A stretch of DNA of 37,500 nucleotides from Chrysomallon squamiferum (Eukaryota > Mollusca > Gastropoda > Neomphalida > Peltospiridae). Shown in pieces: positions 21,338-32,980 of this stretch (position 1 is the stretch's first letter; every line of letters starts with the position of its first letter). The translations under genes were made by a program, and so were the position numbers. Below the pieces are notes generated by a model. It was given only the letters and a program-made list of their open reading frames with translations, did not search any database and had not been told where the DNA came from. The stretch covers positions 25,240,322 to 25,277,821 of the forward strand of contig CM022671.1 of NCBI GenBank assembly GCA_012295275.1, given 5' to 3'.

Positions 21338-21480
21338 AAACGTCATAATACGCTGCTTTTTGACGTCATAGATAAAGAGTCCCAGATAACTGTTTGCCCT
21401 GTGAGTTGCGGATATTCTGATAATTGCTTGCTAAGTTAGAGCAAGCGCAACCTCGATACTCAAATTATTTGATTTGAAAG
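21338..21480 (+). promoter_or_regulatory. CRE-containing probable promoter and non-coding first exon of the 428-aa gene
   Basis: A perfect TGACGTCA at 21361-21368 is preceded by AACGTCAT at about 21338. About 110 bp downstream, the sequence TTTGAAAG|GTAATG at 21480/21481 is a good splice donor. A pyrimidine-rich acceptor, TTTCAAACAG, ends at 22517, 69 bp before the ATG at 22587. A 5' UTR intron is therefore plausible. The downstream words GCGCAACCTCGATACT loosely resemble the unit 1 segment GCGCGCCTCGTATAAA. Confidence 0.4.
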
Positions 21481-22037
21481 GTAATGTACAAATTTATTTA
21501 TTTCTGTATTTTTATCATAAATAATACATATAATTAAGCTATAATAATTGTAACCTTTAACAGAGATTGGTTTTTAGTTTTTTTTGTTTTGTTTTTTGTT
21601 TGTTGGGTGTTTTCTTACTTAATTAAATATCTAAGATAAATAAATATATATATATATATACGTATGTGTGTGTGTGTATAATAAAAAGTGAGAAAAAAAA
21701 AAGAAAGAAGAAATATTTTATTAAATATCGCACTCAGTATTTTGTATGCTTGAAAAATAATGCCAGCTATGCACAGTGCTAATGTCAGTATAAGTTTGTG
21801 AAAAGAAGCATGGTGTTGCTACGGGCTATTCTTTTTCAATTAGCAGCAAGCGATATTGTACATACACTTCTCCTGGGTAGGAAAACATGGCCTTATCATA
21901 ACAAGGATACATGGTGGCACTATCATTTTTTTGTAATTTATTCAGTGTGTGTGTGTGTAAAATGATTTACTATTATTATCAGTAACAAATTATAAAATAA
22001 TAATATTCAAATACCTTCATATTTGTCTCTTCAAAAG

Positions 22038-22040
<3 letters not shown>

Positions 22041-22095
<55 letters not shown>
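22041..22095. repeat. (GA)n microsatellite
   Basis: A pure GA run, inside the proposed 5' UTR intron of the 428-aa gene. Confidence 0.95.
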
Positions 22096-22096
<1 letters not shown>

Positions 22097-22586
22097 AAAA
22101 TAACCGTCAGAAAATGCATTAAGAAAAAATATATATATAAAAATGAAAACAAAATTAAAAAGAAAGAAAGAAAATTAAAAAATAATAATAAAGAATGATA
22201 TCCCCAACATAAAAACAAATAAATGAAAAGTCACCTTAAAAGTTTGGAGCTTCAATCAAAGTTTAGTTGTTTCATTATTCTGTTTAGCCTAAAATAGGGC
22301 TTGCATCATATATCTTTTTCCATATTATTATTGTTGTTGATGTTTTTGCTTCAGTTCTTATTATATAATTTTAACGGGGATGAAAGATAACCACTGACTG
22401 GTAGACAGATATTCGTCGAATCAGCTTAATTTTGCTTTTCAGTGTTGGTGTCGTTGTTATTATTGTTAATGATGTTGCTCTTGTCCAGGTTTTTATTTTT
22501 ATTTTTATTTCAAACAGGATTTAAAGTGATAAACTGATAGGCAAACATTCTTTGAAGCAGCTGAAATAAGTCCCTCACTAACTGAA

Positions 22587-23873
22587 ATGGAGAATAAGGA
22601 GATAAACGAGACGAATAATGTAGACACAAAATCAAAGGCAGCCGTCGATGAGGAGCTTTCAACGATATTATTAACAGATTCCTACTGGCCGTCTGAAACT
22701 GAGGCGTCTTTTCATTGTCTTAAAACCAAACCCAAATCGAAACCCGTCATTCTGGCCTATCAGCCAGAAACAGCACCAACAGCAATGCCTCCAATGCCGT
22801 CGCCATGCTGCAAACACCACGAAATAGAACAAATACCTGAGACGAAGAATATCAAGTATGAATGGGTGTTACCAGAACCAAAGGCAATAAAGAACGAGCG
22901 GCAGTATTCCACCTTTAATGAAATGCTTGTAGATCGTAGCAAATCTGACCTATTTTTAGGAGCTAAAGCTGCTATTTTGCCTCAGTCGACACCAGAATTA
23001 ACATATCAAGTGGAAGCTAAATATATGCAAGATTATAAAGCAGAATCCACACCCAAACTGGAATCTAAATCCAAAATGGACATGAAATCTAAATCAGAAG
23101 CTAAGCACAAAGAAGATGAATTAATTAAAATTAAAATTAAAGTTGATCCTTTATTTAAAACAGAATTTATATCCGTAGAAGAACTTAACTCTAAAGCAAA
23201 CAACAAATCTTCACCAACAGTCTACAAGGAGTCAGAAGTGTCCGCGAAATCACAGTCTGATCCAAAATCTAAATCAAGTCTCAAATCTCCATTAATATCT
23301 TGTGATGACCCGCAATATTCACAGTTAGAAGAGAACTCCAGACTTAAATCAAAATCAAGTATTAAAAGTCATTTGCCTTCTGAGACACCAACAACACCTC
23401 AATCAAGACATAAATCAAAATCAAAATCAAACCTGAAAGGGTCATCAGAGTCTAATTATGAATCATTAGAATTAGCTACATCACAGTCAGGACAACCTTC
23501 AAAAATCATATATGAATTTAAATCAACTGTGACATCGTCAACAGATTCTCGCAAGAACTCCAAAACATCAGCGAAACTTCAATCAAACAAGAAAACGTTC
23601 TCACCCAAACCTGACACAAAGAAGATATCATACCAGTGGTTAGATCCTAACCCAGGGACCACGGAAATATACTACAACAAATCCAAACCAGTAACGATTT
23701 ATTGCTCAGATTCCGATTCGGACACCGATACAAGGATAAGAAATTATAGCTTTGTGGATGCAAAGGCTGTAACCTATGACTTGCCAGCATCAAAATCACA
23801 ATCCAGCGTCTTATCTGAGGAAAGTGGTTACGTAAAACGTAACAGCTGCTGGCCAGTTTCTGACAAATGCTGA
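22587..23873 (+). CDS. Uncharacterised Ser/Lys-rich Trp-motif protein (428 aa), paralogue of the gene at 13082-13834
   Basis: A single intact coding frame, ATG at 22587 and TGA at 23871-23873. The N-terminal DSYWPSETEASFHCLK block (31-46) and YEWVLPEPKAI (W93) are followed by a long Ser/Lys-rich low-complexity centre with repeated KSKS words (about 155-335). Then come SYQWLDPNPGTTEIYY (W351), an Asp-Ser run (375-382), NYSFVDAKAVTYDL and a terminal SCWP motif (C421, W422). The order of modules matches the shorter minus-strand paralogue at 13082-13834; the third module has Phe (F389) where that protein has Trp. There is no signal peptide, membrane helix or recognisable domain. The CRE-bearing segment upstream and the flanking position relative to the A array suggest common history or regulation (inference). 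Function unknown. Confidence 0.75.
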   Translation: MENKEINETNNVDTKSKAAVDEELSTILLTDSYWPSETEASFHCLKTKPKSKPVILAYQPETAPTAMPPMPSPCCKHHEIEQIPETKNIKYEWVLPEPKAIKNERQYSTFNEMLVDRSKSDLFLGAKAAILPQSTPELTYQVEAKYMQDYKAESTPKLESKSKMDMKSKSEAKHKEDELIKIKIKVDPLFKTEFISVEELNSKANNKSSPTVYKESEVSAKSQSDPKSKSSLKSPLISCDDPQYSQLEENSRLKSKSSIKSHLPSETPTTPQSRHKSKSKSNLKGSSESNYESLELATSQSGQPSKIIYEFKSTVTSSTDSRKNSKTSAKLQSNKKTFSPKPDTKKISYQWLDPNPGTTEIYYNKSKPVTIYCSDSDSDTDTRIRNYSFVDAKAVTYDLPASKSQSSVLSEESGYVKRNSCWPVSDKC

Positions 23874-24433
23874 GAAGCAGCAGATCGGCATATGTAAGAG
23901 TTAAATTAATTTTATAATCATCATGTTGATGATGGAATTAGAGTATCTTCAAGGATTATAAATGTGTATGTATGCTTGCGTGCGTGTGAACTTGAAAGAA
24001 TGTATGTACGTATACAGATGTATGTATGTACGTACAAATAGTGAATGTATTTTTATACATCTGTTGTGCTTTCACGTTATTTATTAGACTTCATATTTGT
24101 ATTTAATTATTTTATTTATAACGAACACTGTAGACTCGAGTTTACGATTTGTTTATTAAACTTCATTTAGAAATTAATCATTTTGATGTACATGAAAGAA
24201 GTGTTTTTTCATAAGCAGTTATATTGTTAATTTTTAATTACTTTTTTATTTATATTGTCTGTTTTTAATGGAAAATTTGAAGCTGTTATATTAATACGTG
24301 ATTGTTTAATAATTACATACGAGCTGCTGCGTCAGTCACAAAGAAGATAAAAATTACGAATCCGATGCAGCAAGAATTGTTAATAACAACCCGAAAACGA
24401 AATCAGTGTTTTAACTGGATAATAATTATTAAC

Positions 24434-24790
24434 TATTAAGCAGGAAGTCATTAATGTGTTTGCCATAAAATCCTGTTTTTAATGAACTATTACTTTTCAT
24501 AGAGCACTGAAAATCTTAAAACTATTGCCTTAGAAATGTATCTTGCATATTAGTTTTTTGTTGTGTTTTTGTTTTTTTTTTTTTTTTTTTTTTTTTTTTG
24601 TTTTTTTTTTCCTTTGGTGTTTCATATATTATAAAGTGCTGTTAAGCAGGGAGTCATTAATATGTTTGCCATGAATTTCCCTGCTTTTAAAAAACTATTA
24701 CTTTCAATACAGCACTGGTAATCTTAATACTATTATCGTAGAAAACATTTCTAGGATATTAGGTTTTTGGTAATTAGTTGTTGTGTTTTA
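24434..24790. repeat. Imperfect direct duplication, offset about 207 bp
   Basis: The words TTAAGCAGG-AGTCATTAAT, TTTGCCAT, AACTATTACTTT, AGCACTG, AATCTTAA-ACTATT and ATATTAG recur in the same order from about 24436 and about 24642, separated by a poly-T tract. Confidence 0.7.
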
Positions 24791-25372
24791 ATAATTGATA
24801 TGTTTTCTTTTTATGTAATTCTTATGTAATATTTGATAATATAAAATGAATGAATAAATGAATGAATGAACTAATTCAACTAAATTATAAACTGTACGTT
24901 CGTTTTCTTTGGTGCTTTTTTTTTTTTTTTAAATGTGTCGCTCAGTTTCAATATGATGAATATTCGACTGAAATACCTCACCAGACATTATAATACTTGA
25001 ACTTGCTCGTCCATATTTAACTTGTGGTTCTTTTCTTCTTACTGAAACTATTTTTTATATTTTACAGTGTTTATTTAGTTTATTTAATTATTGTTATCGC
25101 AGTTAATAAAATTTATTCATAATTCATTTGTTGTGATTTTATATCAATGTATTATGTTTTGTTGTGGGAATTATTATCATAGCACAGCGTAATTACATCA
25201 TCTTTATTATGGAATTTATATAGCATTCAGTTAAACATATACTGTTAATAAATTTAAAATAATCTGTAATGCTACTAGCAATATAGCTTTAAAAGATATT
25301 AAGCGAAAAATCGCAATAAGATTATATATTTAACAGAATCAAAATAAATATTAAATTTTTTTCTTTTTTTTT

Positions 25373-25576
25373 GAGTTATTTTTGTTTCGTGTCATATAAA
25401 TACTAATTTAAACTTGAATCATGTTGTATGAAGAAAACATATGAAGTATTTACTTACACACAACACATAACTTCTTTTTTAAGAGTTATTTTTGTTTCGT
25501 GTCATATAAATACTAATTTAAACTTGAATCATGTTGTATGAAGAAAACATATGAAGTATTTACTTACTCACAACAC
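25373..25576. repeat. Tandem duplication, period 110 bp, nearly identical
   Basis: The block running from GAGTTATTTTTGTTTCGTG to CACAACAC occurs at 25373-25466 and again at 25483-25576, with a single difference visible near its end. The near identity marks a recent duplication. Confidence 0.95.
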
Positions 25577-25952
25577 CAGTTGTGAGTGAACAGGTCTTGT
25601 GAGTTAACAGTCTTGATGCTTCAGGTTTCGAGAAACAAACAAAACCACCAAAAAGACCGTCGCCACTCTCTAAACAAAAAATAAAACAAACATAAACAAC
25701 ACCCAAACCAGAAATAAAAACCGACATAAAATGAACCGGTTTTTAAAAATGTTACCGTTTTCTCTTCTTAAAAAAAGACTGGTACTCATCTTATAGTATG
25801 AAACAAACACAGTGAAATTCAGATAGTAAGTACATCAATTTTGGCAGCGATTTGCAACCATAAAAAAGAAATTATTCAGTACTCGCAATATATTGTGCTT
25901 TTTTAGTTTAATGGAAAAATTGTTTATTCATAATCTGATTTACAGTCAGTCA

Positions 25953-25989
<37 letters not shown>

Positions 25990-26303
25990 TATTTTTGAAA
26001 TGTGTGATCCAGGTTTACTTTATAATTTCTTAACAGCTATAGGTTTCTGCTTGTACAATCCAAAGAAAATTTATTTTTAAATAATTTTTATTTGGTGTTT
26101 AAATAAATATTGAACATTTCTGTAAGATTCATACTACTATAAAGCTCTTACTTAAGACGTTTTTGGCTCCAGGTTTTTAGTTTGATGAAAACAGTACGTT
26201 GTTTAAAATAAAAACTGTAATCACAACAAATCTAAAAAAAAATAACAATAAACGGGAGAATATTTTAATGAAATAGAAATAATAAATCAGAATATTCAAA
26301 ATA

Positions 26304-26309
26304 TTTATT
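26304..26309 (-). terminator. Probable poly(A) signal of the RPUSD4-like gene
   Basis: AATAAA on the minus strand (TTTATT on plus), 46 bp past the stop codon. Confidence 0.5.
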
Positions 26310-26355
26310 TCTACTTTCATTTACATGTAAACACTTCCGTGCCAGCAGAAGACGG

Positions 26356-26734
26356 TTATAAATTTTTGGGTGGTTTCAGTTTGAGTCGTGACATGTTTGT
26401 TACGAAGTGTCGAGGAAGTCTGCAAGATACAATCAGATTGTGTCCATCCAGTATCTCTGGTATGACAATCCTCTTTGCGTGTAAATGCATTGGAAGATGA
26501 CGAACTTTGCTCTGTCTGATTCCTAGTTTCTGTAACATGTCTGGAAACAGTCTCTGTTTTAAAAAAAATATATATATAAATATATATATATGTTTATATA
26601 ACTTAAATCATAAGTAGTAATTGTTAGTATGACTGGTATGTTTTTCTGTCTCACAAACATTTTTTAAAAACTAATTCCTTGTTAAAGTATCTGCAAGTTT
26701 CTTTTAATGAATATGATGGGCGTATCAGTAAATG

Positions 26735-26795
<61 letters not shown>

Positions 26796-29700
26796 TAATT
26801 ATTCCTATAACAAAGATAAATGTAGATAATTTATTTTTTGTAATAATTGATTCACCTGAGGAGCAAGTTTTGTGAAATGTGAGTATTTGTGATCACCAAG
26901 TACGGGCGTATTCAAACCATAAGCCAGGTGAACCCGAATCTGATGTTTTATGCCTTAAAAACCAATAAAAAAAGATAATATAAAATAATGTTAATCAATC
27001 ACATTTCTAAAGAAAGAATCTAAAACGTTAATATACTGTTAAACTTTAATACTACAATAAAATAATAACTGATATTTCTTTTTTTGTTTTGTTGAGTTGC
27101 ACCAGCAGAGTTAATGTATTTCACTTTATTTCTTCAAAAATCCTTTTTTGATCACTTGAAACTTGGAATATACACAATATATTTAGACCATTTCTTCATA
27201 TCCCCCAAAAGTATATCTTAAATTTTCAGTTTTTGTTATCCTATGTTATTATTTAAGATTGGGCGACAAATGAAAAACCAAGAATAATAAAAAAACAAAA
27301 CAAGTAAAATATAACCTGTAAGTACACAGAAGCTTTTTGGATTATTACATTCTATCATTAAACATCCACTTTAAATTTAATCAGTTTTGTTATACCTTAG
27401 TGTTACTATGTTTAGACTTTTACCTTGTTAAAAGTACACTTTAAATTTAATCAGTTGTTACTGTCACTATGTTTAGACTATGATCTCGTTAAAGATACAC
27501 TTTAAAAAATTATTACAAGAAATGAAACAAGTCTACCTGTGTGTGGCTGACATTCCACTAGAGCAGCATCGTCAACAGCATCAAGGACTCTGTACTTGGT
27601 CACAGCTCTCAGCGTCGCACCACTGCGTTTCTTGTCCACCAGTTTAGTGTCCTCAGTGTACTCGGGCCTCAGAATCATCTGCCAGAAAGAAAAACAATAA
27701 GAAAAAAAAAAAAAAAAAAAATGAACCAAAAGCCCAGAGCTAAACTAAACTGAAATAAATAAAAAATAAATAAAAACTTAATAGACAATTGTAAGGTTGG
27801 TACTGATAAATTAGTCAAATAAATAAAAGAATAATGATAATAATTTCTATTACAAGTAGGTGATTTATAGTGAAATAATGATACTGTGAATAGTAAGTAA
27901 ATGTATGTATACATATAATGTTGCAATATATGAACACACACATATACACATTATACATTATCGCGTTAGAGCCATATCGCCATGACTAATTTATTAAAGG
28001 TCGTGGTATGTGCTGTCTTACACCTGGAAGTGCACAGGAAGATCTGCTGCTATTAACTGATCTGGGAATGCCAAGAGAAGACATTGGGTTGCCTCACTCT
28101 TCTTATCAGTATGTAAAATATTAATGTTGGACACCTAGTAACTGTTAGAATGGTTAATTCTTGGCCTTTATTATGATGTTAGTTATTCAGATAATACAGC
28201 CTTTATACAACAGCTAACAACAGTAAAACAGTGATGAAAACATACCCTGTGGATACCTTCAACTTTTCCTTCAGCCATTGGAATATCAATCATACCTGGA
28301 AATATACAAAAACTGATTTAAAATCTACATATGCTACTGGTAATCAATGTTCATAAGTCTATTTTTTAAGACACATATCAATTAGTTTCAGTTATTTAAA
28401 AAGCTAATATAATTATAGAGATATACAAATGTACAGATGTTATTAATATAAGAAAATAGTATTCAGCCTGTTCTAATTTTGGATGACCAAAATATCTATG
28501 AATAACATTATGAAAATGATCTCTCACCACAATACTGCTCCCAGATACAGTCCTGTTAAGTGTAGTTAGTTCCTCTTATAATATAAAATATTCAAAATCT
28601 AACTTGAACTGTTTAACATATCATTACCAACCTTCCAAAGGCTTAGGGATGCCTTTTACAATTGTCCAATAGGTTTTTATCACTTCATGTTTTTGGAAAG
28701 CCGATTTCAATTTCCAAGCCATTTCTGGAGTTCTTTTATATAAAATAAAATAAAAAATAGTGTCAAGTTTATTTATTAGTATATTCTAAAAAGTAGATAA
28801 AAACATCTCATAGAAAAAAACCATCTTATCTGGATTTGTATAATAACATTCTAGCTTTTCTCTGACATGCCATTTGTGTTTGAAATGAATGTATTAATGA
28901 AGTTGATGACGTAAATTATGTTTAATATTACAATTATTACCCTCTGTTATAGGTTTCTTGCATCATGCTGGTATATGATAGTTTAAACTTTTATTATGCT
29001 CTTATCATATAGTAGTAAAAGATATTTTACATATGCATCTTCCCAATAGACAAAATAGAGCAGAGATTTTGATAAATAAGTCACGGGGCTCTGCTTGAAA
29101 TGTGAAACAGCCTAACATGTCTACTGAGAAGCATTGATCAGTAGATATAAAAACAAAAAATCTAAATTAACAAAACAAAAACAAAACAAATTGACATTTT
29201 TCACCAAATGAACTCAGAATCAATACTTCTCAAATTTTAATTTTTCATTTAGTTTTTTATCTATTTTTTCCTTGACCGAGAAAAACTTACTTAAGGAAGA
29301 TTTTATATGAGGCTTACTTAGCTAAAAGCATGACACCTGTGGTTTCCTTATCCAGCCTGTGAACAAGATGCAGCATTTCCACGTTGTTTTTACCAGAAAT
29401 CAGTTGACACAGCTTAGGAAGAAGCTGCCCCACACTGACACGTACACCAGGGCCACCTGTGTAAACAAAATACAATTAAAACATTATGTCAACATAGAAT
29501 ATAATTAAAATTTTATTAACATAAAATATATTTAATATTCTATTAAAATAAAATATAATTAACATATAAAATTATTCTTTCAAAATAAAATGGAATGAAT
29601 ATTCTATTAAAATAAATTTAAAAGGTAATTAAATTATTAATATTCTGTCACTATAAAATGGAAGAGAATTAGTATTCAATTAAATATAAAATAGCTTTTA

Positions 29701-31828
29701 TACTGTGTTTTGTCAACAACTATTTTTTTTTTTTGGTTAATAATAACAGTTTTATTAAATATAAATATTAAGTACAGATGTTATTAACTTACCATGGGAA
29801 GGAAGTCCGTAAGGCTTGTAAATAGCAATCACATCATCTATAAAATTTAAATACAAAAAAATGATATCGCATGGAACGTGACATACTTTTATAACCAAAC
29901 CTACAAATATACATTAAATACACACACAAATCTACTTGCATAACAGACTGAGAAATATGAATCTGTCTTGTTTTGCTACATGAATAAAAATATAATAATA
30001 AACCATTACATTTCACTCTAACTGTCCATAATGTAAAACTATCTTCATCTCAGAACATACCAATGAATGAATGATAAATATGAAACATAAATGCATTTTT
30101 GCTGTAACCAGACATTGTGGAAGAACATTAAGTGACGTGTCAGTGGTGATACATTGATTTATCATTAGAATTTAAACCTTTGTCATAGATGATACTTTTC
30201 TTCAGCTCATAAGCTATCATTCCTGATGGAGTATATTCAAAATTTGGAACTTGATTTTTCAGAATGCGAAAACCTTTGCTATCTACAGGACCTTCATAGT
30301 GTCTTTCATGTTCTGTAAAATAATTAAGAAAAATTATATAATTTGTTTTTTTATAATAATAAAAAAGAATGAAAATATACAAAAGATCAATCACTGACAA
30401 AATAAATAAATAAAAATGTTAAAATTAAGAAAGAAAAAAGTAAATAAAGAAAAAAATATATATATATTTTCTATATTTAAAGTACAAAATGTATTTAAAA
30501 ATATTTTATATTTATATTATGCCATAAACATGATATTATTTTTAATAAATTTTATAAAGATAAATAAAAAAGTATATATACATACCAATATAATTCAGTG
30601 TTTGAGGCTTCTGCTGATCTTCCCCTGAAACTTTCGATTTAATTTCTCTCCTGATTTTCATTGCCAACTGAAAAGCTGAATCAGGTTCACTTTTCTCTAA
30701 AAGATCCTCACATTTTTTGTCATCAGATTCATCTACAGATACTTGTTTCTTCACCTTGTTCACTTTATTCTTGTTGTCCTTTGTTTTAGCATTCATTTTA
30801 CCTGACTGAAGAATATCTTCTTCTGTCTCACGTTTCTTCTCAAATGGAGTCGTATATGGCTCTGTTAATGTTTTACTGTAAGAGTCAGTAAAATCTTTTC
30901 TAACATCTGAATGCTCTGGGTGTGATTCATCTCTGGTCATATTTTCAGGGACTGCAAAATCTATCTGAGCTTGAGAAAATACTGTACCCACATCAGATAT
31001 TCCAGGGCTCCTAAAATATACATCATCTATGTATCCCATATCTTCATATGTCTGTGGTGGTTGAATACTTCTTTCTGCAATGTTCTCTTGAATTTCAGAT
31101 TTTACATCCGTATTTTGTGTTGTTGCATCATCGAAATATTGTACATCAATGAAATTGAAATCGTTTGAAGGATAATGTGATTTACTTTGAATATGATCAT
31201 CTTGTTTATTTTTAGTATCTATATGAAAGTCTTGCTGTTTTGATAAATTGTGAATTTCTATAGAATTCAAGTCAGGATGTTCTCTGTTTTCGAATTGAAA
31301 ATACTGATCATCAATAATGTTTGTGTCTTCACTCAACTCTTTATTTGGAGTTTTATTTGATCTCATTGCATTATTGTATAACGGATTTTCATTCTTCTGC
31401 TTAGATTTAGTTGGCAGATGAAACTTATTTCTGTCAAAACGAACAAACCCAAAATCTGTTTTTTCTATGTTTTCAGTATTTTTATTTCCTTTTCTTCGTA
31501 CGATCTTTTTCTTAATGGAACCATCCTTAGCTTCCAAATATGACAAAACGTCTGCGTAAGAAGACATCTGCTTTATTCCTATCTGGGCCTTCTCTTTCGA
31601 ATCATTTGGATAGGCTGTGACACTTAAATCATCAACTTCATTAATCCCATAAAAGTCATCCACATACTTTTCCTCAAAGGATTTCTTGTTTTTGTTGTTC
31701 AGTGGTTTTGGTGAATGACCACACATACATCTCACATTCTGTAACTGTTTACTGTGATATGTCAAACTATAAAGTTGCTTAAATAATTTCTGAGCTCGTC
31801 CCCTCATGCAGTTCATGGACGCAGCCAT
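26356..31828 (-). CDS. RPUSD4: RPUSD4-type mitochondrial rRNA/mRNA pseudouridine synthase (about 716 aa, nine exons)
   Basis: Minus-strand exons: 31828-30586, 30312-30178, 29837-29793, 29456-29318, 28732-28632, 28295-28246, 27678-27537, 26953-26856 and 26553-26356. All junctions are GT..AG and the phases agree; the total is 2151 nt. The RluA-family catalytic domain is unmistakable: [15 protein letters not shown], then [17 protein letters not shown] with the catalytic Asp in HRLD. Then come [50 protein letters not shown] and [10 protein letters not shown]. This order and the C-terminal LPRHFV...RLKLKPP match RPUSD4, which modifies mitochondrial 16S rRNA and mRNAs. The ATG at 31828 is in a good context (AAAATGGCTGCG) and opens a basic mitochondrial-targeting-like leader. 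The first exon alone gives 414 residues, mostly low complexity, making the protein nearly twice the usual length. Confidence 0.93.
26739..26791. repeat. (GA)n microsatellite in the last RPUSD4 intron
   Basis: A pure GA run between exons 8 and 9. Confidence 0.95.
27366..27510. repeat. Short tandem duplication in an RPUSD4 intron, period about 65 bp
   Basis: CACTTTAAATTTAATCAGTT ... ACTATGTTTAGACT ... TTGTTAAA recurs from about 27369 and 27435, with a partial third copy at about 27498. Confidence 0.7.
27960..28130 (+). other. Less AT-rich intronic segment with a short open frame, unidentified
   Basis: Within RPUSD4 intron 6 a stretch of ordinary composition translates on the plus strand into an open run including [20 protein letters not shown]. 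It is antisense to the host gene, has no start or splice context, and ends at a stop. It looks like an inserted repeat fragment, but I cannot assign a family. Confidence 0.3.
29470..29700. repeat. Degenerate AT-rich repeat in RPUSD4 intron 3
   Basis: Variants of AAAATATAATTAACATAAAA and ATTCTATTAAAATAAA are repeated irregularly. Non-coding. Confidence 0.5.
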
Positions 31829-32380
31829 TTTGTCAACATTCGTTTTAATTTCCTCCTATATATTAAACATCCTTAGCAAGAAAACTTTAAACTTCAAATT
31901 AAATTTAAAAATTTGATTTTTACAATTTTTCAATATAATTATGATTTCTTTCCGTATTAATTTATTTCCAAAGTAATTTTTTGAAATACTAGCAAAAAAA
32001 ATTAATACATGAAGGACATTCATTTTGCAAATTAATTGAAATTGTTTGAAATTTTAAATTAGGGTAAATTTTGAATTGTGTTTGGTATTAAAATGGATAT
32101 ATGTTAGTCAAAACCAAGCAAAAATAAAGCATGCCTAGGGTACACGATCCAGTAAGCAACCAAAACTACTGTCTATGCAGGATTAGTTACAAAGAAGCCT
32201 GGTGTTGTAGTTTGACCAATTAGGCGTGAATGTAATGACAGCGAGGATCGATTTCTAACGAAAGTGCTTACCTTTAATTTCTTAGCATGTTCTACATTTT
32301 CATTGAAAATATTTAATTTCTGAAGGAATATATTTAAATATTATTGTTCTTGTTGTTGCTGCTGTTGTTGTTGCTATTTA
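31829..32380. other. Upstream region of the RPUSD4-like gene
   Basis: AT-rich with no ORF. No clear TATA box or CpG-rich promoter can be picked out. The transcription start of the minus-strand gene presumably lies here. Confidence 0.3.
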
Positions 32381-32640
32381 GGTGTCACCATCAATGAACA
32401 AGGAATATCAGAGGAAAAAGCAAGAGTTAGTGCATCATGGGCCTAGTTAGGGGCAGAGGCCAATCCGGAGTTATCAGTGCCAAGGAAATACCAAGAGGCA
32501 GCAGATCAAGAGGGATAAAGATGGATGGAGTGTGTCTGAAGGCACATTGGAACTGGGCATAATACCGAAGGATGCCTTAGACGGAAAATTCTGAAACTCA
32601 AGAATTCGGGCCGCTGACACCTCGTGGAAAAAACCAAGGA
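32381..32640. other. Unidentified GC-richer insert-like segment
   Basis: Composition is clearly less AT-rich than both flanks. Open frames on either strand are short and unrecognisable. It ends just before a (TA)n run at 32648-32668. It is possibly a fragment of a SINE or retroelement, but no promoter boxes, tail or target-site duplication could be confirmed. Confidence 0.3.
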
Positions 32641-32938
32641 ACAAGAAAATATATATATATATATATATAATTACAGCTATTAGCATGATCAGTCTATAAT
32701 AAAATTAGTCAATTACTGATATTTTAATTGATACACACCATTTATATATAAACGTTTTTCTACTACAGATCTTGATTAAAAAACTGTCATATTTTTTAGC
32801 AAATAGATGAACCCACGGGAATGGAAACAAGAAAAAAAATATTTTCTGAAGTACATGAACATTCTAGTTCTGAATTAGAACTGAACTTTTTATGCTAAAA
32901 ATGTATCTGTTAATTAAGTTAACATAGATAAATTGTGA

Positions 32939-32966
32939 CACACACACACACACACACACACACACA
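32939..32966. repeat. (AC)n microsatellite
   Basis: A pure AC run directly preceding the inverted repeat at 32981. Confidence 0.95.
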
Positions 32967-32980
32967 TTTAAAAGTATTAG

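Larger units (their letters stand above)
23874..26303. other. Intergenic region between two convergent genes
   Basis: No supported ORF. It contains the 3' flank of the 428-aa gene, a long poly-T at about 24569-24610, ATT repeats at about 25958-25989, an AATG run near 24848, and two direct duplications listed separately. Confidence 0.45.
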
